Part shown: piece after piece, positions 10,985 through 21,138 of the stretch | Numbering within the stretch: position 1 is the stretch's first letter | How the letters are laid out: every line of letters starts with the position of its first letter | Source of the DNA: Fomitopsis serialis | Lineage: Eukaryota; Basidiomycota; Agaricomycetes; Polyporales; Fomitopsidaceae | Direction of reading: 5' to 3' | Length of the DNA stretch: 64,000 nucleotides | NCBI RefSeq assembly: GCF_022376445.1 | Contig: NW_025955103.1 | Coordinates: forward strand, 1 to 64,000 | Made by a program: the position numbers and the translations under genes | The notes under the pieces: generated by a model | Told to the model about the DNA's origin: nothing | Databases searched by the model: none | What the model saw: only the letters and a program-made list of their open reading frames with translations

Positions 10985-12218
10985 TCAAGGCCAGTCCTTG
11001 CCATCTTCGATGCGAACGGTATGAAGGCTGACGACAATGGGGGACACAGCCCTACTGCGCTCCATCGTATGCACTTCCTGGGTATCTCTTCGCTCGTCGC
11101 GCCCTCGCCCCTGCGATTGTGCAAAGTGAGGGGTTTGCTCCGCCGTGACGCCACGCCAGATGCGTATGATGATGAGGTCGAATGTGATGCCCGCAAGCTC
11201 CACGCTCTGATAACAACAACGCAACAGTGTTAGCCGCTGTGAGACGTCCAAGAATGTCGACAGACTTACAAGGTCGCTGGTCCCGTAGTATGCGTTCGAT
11301 CCCGCGAGCTCGACGATGATGCTAACCCCGACCGAGAGGGTATAGAGCAGTGCAGACTCGACGAATATTCGCATTGCACTTCTGATGCGGTCTGTGCTAC
11401 ACAAGCTGCTCTTGAAGAATGCAGTGGTCTGATGGTGTATGTCCCAGATGCGATATACGATCAAGCCTGGTTGTAGTCGCGTGAGTACATGAGCTGTCGG
11501 ATATACGTCAGGATGAACGCACCTGTCGCTAAGATGTTCAACGCGAGGGTCAAAATGAAGTAAGCGACTAGGTATGGCCGGAGGCGGGTCGCGTCGGGTA
11601 TCGAGGTCGACTCGTGAAGGGTGGAGAGGACTACGATGTCCATGACTGCGCAGACGATGGCCCCGAGGCAGAGCAGTATGGGTATGAAGAGGATGAACCA
11701 GTGGTGCTTCTTGAAGTCATACTGTTTGTAGACGATCCAGCAGCGAGCAGTCTGGTGCTGCGTTAGCACAAACAAAGAGACAACGGCGAGCAGGGTACTC
11801 ACAAGGGCGATATCAGAGACCACGGCACTCGATCGAGCCCAGACGCTCTGAACGCTGGTGAGCATAGGGTGGCTTGCAAAGTGGTCATACTACTGACCCG
11901 CATGACGTCGACCCAGTTCGACATATCATTGAACTGATATTCTGCGCCGCCTTTCCCCGAGTAAAGCACGAAGGCCATGATGTTGTGGGCCAGGTTGAAC
12001 GAGACATCGAGTGTCCCGATAGCGAATAGAATGACCGCAACAAACATCCATGGCCACGTCTTGGATGTTCCACGCGAGCGCCGAACCGTGAACCAGGTGT
12101 ACATGCACTGCGCGAAGGTAACCACGTGGATGCCATACGAGACGGATTCCATGAACAGGGCGACCAGCTGGGCCTCTGTGATTGGAAACGCACGGCCAGA
12201 GTTGGGCATGGACGACAT
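10985..12218 (-). CDS. 7TM family protein, copy E
   Basis: Intact gene read on the - strand: 12218-11898, 11847-11803, 11751-11523, 11466-11270 and 11206-10985, encoding 337 residues. The N-terminus is MSSMPNSGRAFPITEAQLVALF; a second in-frame ATG lies three codons downstream. TM2 is of the WPWMFVAVILFAIGTLDVSF type, shared with copy F and unlike C and D, so E and F form a separate subgroup. The signature after TM7 is IIIRIWRGVTAEQT. The C-terminal tail is unlike the others: a basic, arginine-rich stretch (GRGRDERRDTQE) and a VSLHTVRIEDGKDWP end. NDUFV1 lies 1.1 kb upstream on the same strand. Confidence 0.85.
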
Positions 12219-13331
12219 CGTAGGCTGGGTGCTTGAAGGGGACCAGTTTTCAATCGTGGAGAGCGTCGCTATCGCTCGCTGCGTCGTTTTTGTGCGGGGA
12301 TAGGCTCTGCGGAGATGGCCCCAGTCCCGGGGCGCGCGCTGCCAGCATGCGATAGATAACTGTGGTTCCCTGCGAACACGTCAAGCTAGATATGGGCCTC
12401 CTGCACCTCACTAAACTTTGACTGATTGCATCCGCAGCGCATGTCGGCGTCTCCCGACAGAGAGGATACACGTGGACCTTGCAGAGTTCTGTCAGGAACG
12501 GAGATGTTCGCGTCGAGAGCAGGTCGTGTGCGCCTACTACATAGTACAAGTCTTGTGTCGGATGTGACTGAGCGGTTCCGAACCGACTGAACAAAATCAA
12601 TTTGTTAGACAGCTCCCAAAGGCACTTGGTAGCTCCTCTTACCCTGATCCAGTTTCAGCTACCCACGACAACGGGCTTATCTCAGGAGGGAGGAGGTGTT
12701 CGAGTCACGGCGAGTGCTTGGTATCACCAAGCAGCCCCGGAGCAGCCCTGCAGGATGTTGAGATGATCATGAATGCGATATTAGACCGCTACCGACGTAT
12801 GATGAAAGGGTGGCTCCTCGAACACTAATCAGTCGCTAGAAGTGCTCACCTGTCCTGGATTTCAGGGGTAGGCATATTGTATCGCTGCCAAGTACGTTCG
12901 CTCTTCGACAACAACAAGTCGCTGATTACGTCCTAGCTATACAGACAATTAGCCAAAATTAGCCAGACGCTTCGGCATTACAATCGTTCAATTGCCTGAC
13001 CTCAGAGCATAACCCACACGACTCCCACCACCTTCACCATTGACGTGCACCACGAGAAAGATATGATCAGTATCCTGGCCAACAAGCAGGGCCGAGTCAA
13101 GGCATGTAATGGAATGTGTCGAATGGGCTTCGCGCAAGCCCCGGATACTATAGGTGGGCTGTGCGTGCGCCTCTAGTTCCTAATTCCTGACGTCCAGCGT
13201 CGAGCGCAGCCAACGCAACGTCGTCCGTGGGGTAGCCAAATCCAAACAAGACTGACATATGGCCACCGGAACTATATACATGCAGCGCTTGCATGCGTCC
13301 TTACTGTATCCCATTCTACCGCCGCCACCGT
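12219..13331. other. Intergenic: NDUFV1 3' end to copy E promoter
   Basis: No gene. About 12875-13075 closely resembles 6596-6780 (shared CGCTGCCAAGTACGTTCG), showing that the duplicated segment included the region upstream of E. The promoter of copy E must lie here; I see no convincing TATA box. Confidence 0.5.
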
Positions 13332-15108
13332 TCACTGCCGCACGGGCGGCGCGACCTCCGGCAGGTTCGCGCCCATGTTGTCCGGGAGCGCCAGCGTCGG
13401 GTCCGTCTGGCTATTGAGACGACCACCAAAGAGCACAGTCCCGTTCTCCGCGCGGAACTGCTCGATGCGCTTCTCGACTTCTGGGCGGAAGTGACGCATG
13501 AGGCCTTGAATCGGCCATGCCGCGGCGTCGCCCAACGCACAGATCGTGCGGCCCTCGACCTGCTTGGTGAGCTCGAGCAGCATGTCAATCTCGCGCTGGT
13601 GACCCCGGCCCTCGACGAAGCGGTCCATCATGTTCATCATCCAGGTCGTGCCCTCTCGGCAGGGCGTACACTGCCCGCAGGACTCGTGTTTGTAAAACTA
13701 GGGACAATGCTGGATCAACCGAAGAAGATAACGCAGAAGAAGGTACTTACGTGAGCGAAGCGTGCAATCGCCTTGACAATGTCAGTGCTCTTGTTCATCA
13801 CAATGACCGCACCCGTTCCGAGGCCCGATTGTAGGTCCTTGAGCGAGTCGTAGTCCATCCTGACGTACAACATGAGTCTCCGGCTGGACTCAAGTTCACA
13901 TGTCAACTCACAGTGCCTCCTCGCACTGCTTGATAGGCAGAACAGGGACGGAGCTGCCGCCAGGAATAATTCCGAGAAGGTTGTCCCACCCGCCAATCAC
14001 GCCACCACAGTGCTTCTCGACGAGGTCCTTGAGCGGGATACTCATCTCCTCTTCAACCACACAAGGGTTGTTCACATGCCCGCTGATGCAGAACAGCTTC
14101 GTGCCCTGGTTCCGTGGGCGGCCAAAGCCCGCAAACCACGCTGATCCGCGCCTGCAGATAGTTGGCGCCACCGCGACGGTCTCGACGTTCGCCACAGTGG
14201 TCGGACAGCCAAACAAGCCGACGTCCGCAGGGAAAGGCGGCTTGAGGCGCGGCTTGCCTTGCTTGCCCTCGATCGACTCAATGAGCGCCGTCTCCTCACC
14301 GCAAATGTAAGCACCCGCGCCACGGTGCAGGTACACGTCGAAAGCATATCCACTTCCGCAGGCGTTCTTGCCGAGAAGGCCCGCGGCATACGCCTCGCTG
14401 ATGGCCTGCTGTACGTGAGACGCCTCTTGGAAGAACTCGCCACGGATGTAGATGTACGCCGCGGTCGCGTTCATCGCACGGCCAGCTACGAGACAGCCCT
14501 CGATGAGCTTGTGTGGGTCACCGCGCAAGATCTCTCTGTCCTTGCATGTCCCCGGCTCTCCTTCATCAGCGTTGACGACGAGGTAGCGGGGTCTAGCAGA
14601 GGTCAGCTTGATCTATAAGCAGGGACATAGGGAACGGACCGTGGATCTTTCTCCCATCCAGGCTTGTTCATGAAACTCCATTTCAATCCACTGGGGAACC
14701 CAGCCCCTCCACGACCCCTGAGACCGGAGTCCTTGATGGTCTGGATAATCCACGAGTCACCCTTCAGAACGATATCCTTCGTTTTGTGCCAGTCACCCCG
14801 AGCCTGGATAGAATGGGGTTAACAGAGGGGTAGCCGGGCAGATTTGAACGACCTCACCTGTGCGCCCTTCAATCCGTGATCATGTCTGCAGTTCGCATTA
14901 GTGAAAATGCGGTCTTGGTCCTTCAGGCCCCCGTATCGCCTCGGCGGGGGGTCCTGCACCGTAGCGAACGACCGCCGCAAGTTGAGCTTCGCCCGGAAGG
15001 GCCTCGCTATTTCTGTGAAAGACATTGAAAATAATGTTAACACTGATTGCATGCGGTCAGAAATGGAGGAGACAGCGACGCACGCGAGGAGGACGATGCT
15101 CTGAGCAT
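13332..15108 (-). CDS. NDUFV1: NADH:ubiquinone oxidoreductase 51-kDa subunit (complex I)
   Basis: This is the flavoprotein that takes electrons from NADH at the tip of the matrix arm of mitochondrial complex I; it binds FMN and one 4Fe-4S cluster (N3). Six exons on the - strand (15108-15084, 15012-14858, 14803-14640, 14592-13912, 13859-13751, 13697-13332) give 499 residues, the usual length. The start at 15108 uses a 25-nt first exon and gives an Arg/Ser-rich mitochondrial presequence (MLRASSSS...[14 protein letters not shown]). An unspliced alternative start at 15025 is possible. Visible motifs are [10 protein letters not shown] near residue 91 (FMN/NADH loop), [27 protein letters not shown], and cluster ligands in CGQCTPC (about 385, 388, 391) plus Cys 431, the canonical 40-residue spacing. 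A CCAAT motif lies on this strand at 15141-15145. Confidence 0.95.
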
Positions 15109-15640
15109 CGTCGTGGTCGATGAGCAAAGGGTGTCTGGCGATTGGCCCAGCCGCCGCCGTATGACGGGCCAGCGACCGCGAGCGCTTACTGATCGTACCC
15201 GGGCAACCCCGAGTTCCGCCACCCTATTTTCCCGGCACGTGCGATTCCCGACGCGCGACCGGCCCGGGCAACGCGTCGACATGGTCCGGTCGAGTCGTCG
15301 AATTGGAATCTCCAGTCAAGCAAGTCTGCAAGTTGACTCTGACCGGAACGATTGCTGTGTCGCCTGCCTGATTGCCCAGTTGTAAGTAATTGATCTATAG
15401 CAGTATATAGATATGATGGATCTTCATGCCGATTGATCATATATCTGCGTTCGATGAATAGTTCGAGTCGCTGTAAGCTGGTGTACAAACTCTTCCATTT
15501 GACACCTGGCATTGTACATGTGGTGACACTGCAAGACATGTATTTGGTGGGGAATAATCAGGTCATTTTCATTCGTATGCTGCTGATACCCAAGATATGT
15601 TCGTATGACATTCTCGCGCGAACTCATATGCGCAGCGGCT
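15109..15640. other. Intergenic: GH35 3' end to NDUFV1 promoter
   Basis: No gene. It holds the NDUFV1 promoter (CCAAT on the - strand at 15141-15145, close to the start codon) and the 3' untranslated region of the GH35 gene. Confidence 0.5.
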
Positions 15641-18600
15641 TCATGCCGCATCGCGTGGAGACCATGAAGGATTGTTCACAGCGATCGGTCCTACGCCTCC
15701 TTCGATCACATCGTCGACGACGAGGTCGAGAGTGGGAGCCACAGCCTCGTCCTCCAATGCCCACAACGCGACAGCAATAGTGCTAATCGCAACGGTCAAC
15801 AACGTCCTATGAAAGCTGCGGCGCACTTACTTCGTCCCTTGGTAGTTCAGAATGCCCTGAGGGACCGGGTACTTCGTCTGGGGCCCGATGTTGGCAACGC
15901 GCTGCCAATGATATTGAGACAACGCATGACTCGGCTATTCATCCGGACTTACCTTGCCGTAGTTCCACCCATTGACAAACAGGAGCGCCCGGTACGTTTG
16001 ATTAGTGGTGTCGAACTGGAACGAGATCAACGTGTCCGTCTCCTCGGGAATGGAGAGGTCGAACGTCGTGACGAAGAAGCCGACACCTGGCCCGCTAGAC
16101 GGGAGGCCCTCGGACAAGTTCCGCGCGGTCCAGTCGGACGTGTCATATCCTGGGAGGTGCCAGCCCTGGCGTTCGCCGTACAAGCCGCCCTCGTTGAGCA
16201 CTCCACGGAGTTTGTCCGGATAGCTGCGAGAGTGGTCAGTTGACGAGTCATCAGGAACATCAAGGCACTCACTCTGTGTAACCACCGAGCTTGCCCTGAA
16301 CGCGCCATTCGGTGAAGTTTCCGGCGTTGAGCTGGTAGCCAGGGATACCGCGGGGCGACTTTTCTGCGTAACAAAAGAGATTTTAGGTTCACATCGACAC
16401 CAGCGACCAGGCGAATAGATGAAACACCATTAGGGGACTCATCGTTGCCTGATCCATCCTGCGTGCATTCTCAGTTCGTTGATATTCCAGAACACTCTCC
16501 CTCACTCACCTGTATGACAGTGATCACATTGTCCTGCCCGATGAGCACGGAACCCGCCGGGAAGGCATAGACTTGAGTCGTCTGTTCATTTGGTATGCTC
16601 CATGTTGAGTCGAGGAACTGGCCGTTCAACCAGACAGATCCGGCGAAACCTGTAGGTATTATTTCAGCGTGCGATGCGTTCCGGATAATCTGAACCATCA
16701 CCTTGTCCACCATTGATGGTGAGGTTGACGGACTTCGACGACTCGGTGCCGTTGAAATGGCCCCGCCAGAGAACAATGTTCTCACAGCTGCAAACAGAGG
16801 TGCGTCAGCGTCCACCATGCAGCCTTCATGATTGACTCACAAGCCGTAGTCACAGCCTAATAATGCGCGATCAGCACGGTTTGGTCTGGTATGAACTTCT
16901 AGCGCTCACCAAACAGTATCCGACCGTCACCGTACAGGTAACCCGGGATGTTCGTCGTCGTGTGGTTCGCAACCGTCCACTCCGCGTCCGAGTAGTTGGC
17001 AGACACCTCCGGCAGGCTGTCTGCGTACTTCCACCCTGTCAAGGCGGGCACGCTGATCGAGCTCAACGAAGTGCTTGTTTGGAGATAACCGCTCAGTATA
17101 CCACCCGTCGACGTCAGCGAAGCCGTCTGGACCTCAGCACCGTTCCAGGTCACAGACGTCACGTCCTCCGGTGCCACGACCGTGAGCATCACGCTCTGGT
17201 TCAGGTCGCCCCGGAGAGCAAGTTGTCCCGCGGAAATGCTGGCGTTGCGGACGAGGTATGGCCCACCGACGAGCACGGACTCGTTCGACCCGAATTGCCA
17301 GTAGTTGTTGAATGTAGCGGCGGTTGCAGACGGAATGACGGGTGCCCAGAATGTAGCGGCGGTAACGGAGTCAGCGTATAGCACGAGCTGTGAGGCGGAC
17401 TCGAAGACAGTCACTACGCCCTGAATGCCCGACAGCAGCGTGACCGTAACGGGGCCAGTGCTGGCGTCCCCGGAGAACGACGCTTCGGACGCATTCGCGC
17501 GTGTGCCGTTGCCAGACAGTGTCAGGGCCACCTCGCTTTCCTGATTGGGGTCGCCGTACAAGAACAGGACATCGCGACTGCCGATGGTGCTGGCATACAA
17601 GATGCTGGCCGTCGAGTAGAGCACCTGCGAGTCGGCACCGTATGAGTAGTCTGTCACGATGATCTTGCTCTGCCTGCCGTCGAGCGCAATGGACGAGATC
17701 GTTTGCGGAATAGACAGCGTCCCGGCAGATGTAGGGGCGGAGATACGGAATGTGACGTTCGCGCTAAACCAGATTCAGCAACCTGCAGCGTTTGGCAGAC
17801 ACCGAATGCTTACAGAGAGCTGGAGTTATCCTGGCGCGCGATGAAGAACCCTGACCCCGTATCGGGGTTGCGCAGGTAGGTCACATAGACCCCTGTCCCG
17901 TTGACGGTCACATCGGGAATCGTCGTACTCGTATCGCCCACCCAGTCGGTCTTGTAGAACTCGGGCGAGCTTCGCAGGAAGAGCCCTTGTCGCTTGAGTT
18001 CATCGTACTTGTCCGACAGGGCCCGGTTCTCGCGAATAGGAGAACCGTAGTCGTAGCTAGACGGACGAGCCTGTCAGTCATGGTTCTATCTAGTCCATCG
18101 TCTGCACCGTACCTTGTGTAAACTCCTGGGTAAGGCAACCCCGCCCAGCTTGTTCCACTGTGGTTATTAGTGTCAGTAAGGGAGTCGTGGGTCGATAGCT
18201 CGGATGAATACCGACCCGTAGATCATATAGAACGAGATGAGTTTCACGTTAGACGCCCAGTTTTGCTTGTAGAACACGTCCATGAAGTCGGGGCCCGTCA
18301 ACGTCTCGCACGCATTATATCCAGGTCCACCCCACGGGTCAAAGGAGCCACCTATTGCATGCAAAATGTCAGGACTAACATACGTTAAGGAGAGACCTGA
18401 CGCACCTTGGAACTCAGGCATATACCAAGGCTCGCCGGGGTTAGTCGTCTCGTGGTATGAATGGTAGTTAGTTACAACGGGGCTCCAAACGTAAGGGTTT
18501 GAACAATCGAAGCCTTGAGGATATGAATCCTACGAATGTGCAGTGTGTGAGCGCAAGCAAGCAATCGCCCACTCAGCCGAGCATACCAGTCCGTAAATGT

Positions 18601-19757
18601 TGACCGCGCCAGTTCCGTTCACGAAGTTCTTCCCTTCTCCAGGGTCGTTGTAGGTCCTGATACCACAGTGAGATATTATAACCACAGAAAATCGCATGCG
18701 AGTTGGCTCACAAAGGGATGACGATACCAGCATCGCGGTAAGCGGACTCCAGCTCTTCGAAGTAGACACCCGTTTCCGGCGATTGATAATATTCATTGTC
18801 TAGCGAGAATTCAGTGTTCTACGCCTCACATCCCCGCAGAAATAAGCCTCACCGACTTGGATCACTGAGCGACATTCAGCACACTGTTTTGTCATGGAAG
18901 CATGCTTACAGACTCACCCAGGATCGGGCCACCATCGGTAACTTCGTTGCCAATGACGCTAGCAGCGACTTCTCCGATGTAAGGCGTCCACGCATCGTAG
19001 TAGTCCGTAGCGTTTGTTCGCAGCGTTCCGGCCACCTCGCTGGTCGCCCAGAGAGCGATACCTCCAGCAGTGGTTTCCGCGTTGATCTACAGCAAGTTAG
19101 CTTGAGCATACCAGTGTGTGCGTCATTGCTCACGTATGGGCCTATACAACGAGACGTCAGAGAAATTATACACATAAGTTGATCACAATACGTACCAGGT
19201 CGAAGAGTGATGAAGAGACCCGCTTGCTTGGCAGCATCGTAGATGGGTTGCAAAGCTCGCCAATCATCAAAGTCGAGCACCCCAGGAGCAGGATTCGTCA
19301 ATGCCCCTGGACAGCGAAACGATGTGAGCTAACACCCATCTTGGCAGCCACATACAATCAAGACGTACAATGTATATACACACTGGCACCATTCAGCCCT
19401 GCTGCCGCCATTTTCTGGAAGATGTCGAGCCACAAGTCGGGCACCGGAAGACGCCAGGTATGGAATTCCCCAAAGCTGTGACCAAATGTCAGCATGAGTA
19501 CCCACTGATCATGTCGCGACTCACTAAAGGAACATGCGCTGATCGTTGAGGAAGACTGTGTAGTTGTCCCATTGTACGGCGTCGGTGTAGTTGTCAGACT
19601 GGCGCGGAGGGTCTGCGCGAGCGACGATATCCTGGAAGACCTCAGCATCGCGCAGCTCCACTGCACTCGAGCTCTTAGTCAAAGGCCCGGTCAAAACAAC
19701 TAGCACGAGCGATAGCAATGCGGGCAAAGCCCACGATGAGAGCCGTTGCCACAGCAT
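15641..19757 (-). CDS. Beta-galactosidase, glycoside hydrolase family 35
   Basis: A secreted exo-enzyme that releases terminal beta-galactose from pectin side chains, galactans and xyloglucan. Splicing 21 exons on the - strand gives one continuous 1012-residue frame, the normal size for fungal multidomain GH35 enzymes. The start at 19757 is followed by a hydrophobic signal or anchor segment (ALPALLSLVLVVLTGP). Landmarks are GEFHTWRLPVPDLW, the TIM-barrel strand FITLRPGPYINAE, the acid/base Glu of VDNEYYQSPETG (about residue 216), the nucleophile Glu of MPEFQG (about residue 305), and the later jelly-roll modules GCDYGFCENIVLWRGHF and TEWRVQGKLGG. Three exons are microexons: 19134-19141 (8 nt), 18853-18864 (12 nt) and 16841-16856 (16 nt). 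The first two code for the conserved GPY and VIQVD next to catalytic segments. No frameshift was found. Confidence 0.93.
18853..18864 (-). other. 12-nt microexon in the GH35 gene
   Basis: Flanked by GT-AG introns of 53 nt on both sides. It restores VIQVD immediately before the catalytic NEY; without it the frame is lost. Confidence 0.85.
19134..19141 (-). other. 8-nt microexon in the GH35 gene
   Basis: The eight bases GCCCATAC lie between introns of 54 and 47 nt. They complete RPGPYINAE, the invariant GH35 barrel motif; skipping them shifts the frame. Confidence 0.85.
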
Positions 19758-21138
19758 TCTGGCGGGTGTCCGGTCCTCGCCTCCCGTAGGTAGCTTGTTT
19801 TTATGGTGTTCCCACTTGATCTGGTCATCTACATATGACGGCAACGCATGCTTCCGGGAGAACCGTGGGGTCATCGTTGGCAGCGGTCCGGAATGTGCCC
19901 AGCCTAGTACCGCGGCGAATGATTTCAACGTCGTTCAGTGGCTCGACATACAAGTTCGTGGTAAGTCGCCGCACCTTGAACCTGGTCAGTTTCCCAATGA
20001 ACTATGGCCTAGCCTGTCAGTACTCAGTCGCGAATTCAGATGTCAATAGAAACAGATAGCCTCATCGCAGCCAAGCTGGGAGCGTGGGCTTTCTGAGATG
20101 AGGATCGCGCGTCCGACGGAGCGGACGGTGCTTGGGCGGTCCATGATGCATTTCGGGCGAGATGGCTTCCAACAACAGAAGCCGCCGGCAACACGTCCCC
20201 GCATGTGATGCCGCGCCTGACCGACCTGACCGGTGACCGGTGACCACTGCCTGATCCTCCTCACTGAGTACTGTTCATACTTAAATAATCTGCATTCTGA
20301 CATCCTGACATATCACGCCAACAGCGGACCGCGTCGTAAACCGTTTAGGACGAATGCTGCAGGGATTCATGGCAGTCAAACGACACGTCAAGTGACACGA
20401 CAATGCCGCTCAAAGGCGCAAGGACTTCCTAAGTAAAAGATGGCACTACTCGGAGGCGCGCTGAATGGTTCGACTACCTTCCTATATCTGCCAATATCTG
20501 TGAAGTAGCTCAGTGCCCCCAAATAAACAGGCTGACGTACCGAACGAGAACCCGAGACAGATGCAGTCGACGGTGAACTAGCAAATTCAATGAGAATAAT
20601 ACCACGTCCTGGTCAGATGACAGGCGGCAACAGTCACGGTGTTTCCGCTAGTCTCTGTACATGCGAACGAGATTAACTTTGAGGCTCACTCGTTGGGAAA
20701 ATCTTGCCAAAGAGCTTGCACGGGCTACCATTATCCAGTAAACTTCCCTCAGTCGGCTCCACCATTCAGTGTAGCCCATCAACCACACAACATGTCTAGA
20801 CATGCCGAGTCTGATGCATGATGCCTAGCAGCCCAGTCGTACTATGTATGCGCGATGAGCGTCCTTCAAGTTCACTGGCACTTTCCGAATCAACGAGAAA
20901 CACGCGAAGCGGCCACTCACAAAGCGACCCCGGGCCTGCGGCTCTGGGCTCCGGCTCCCACAGACGTGAGTGTACGAATCAAGTGTCCAAAGCACGAGTG
21001 ATGTCCGGATTCCGGAGTGACTGACCACGAGTGCATGCCATTGAGACCTGGATCAGGGACTTAAGTTTAGCAGCGACGGCGAGTCGTACTTGGCGAATAG
21101 CTATGGCTAGGTGAGTCGAAGACAAGGAGGCATACCAG
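19758..21138. other. Intergenic: upstream of GH35, downstream of the ThDP enzyme
   Basis: No gene recognised. A CATAAAAA stretch on the - strand near 19798-19806, about 45 bp before the GH35 start, could serve as a TATA element. 20043-20303 and 20639-21024 are unsupported open frames. Confidence 0.45.

Larger units (their letters stand above)
8286..14236. repeat. Segmental duplication, unit 2 (intact)
   Basis: This is the better-preserved unit, matching about 3607-7603: copy D promoter and gene, spacer, copy E and the 3' part of NDUFV1. NDUFV1 itself continues to 15108 beyond the duplicated part. This shows that the duplication ended inside the gene and that unit 1 is the derived, partial copy. 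Edges are approximate. Confidence 0.8.
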
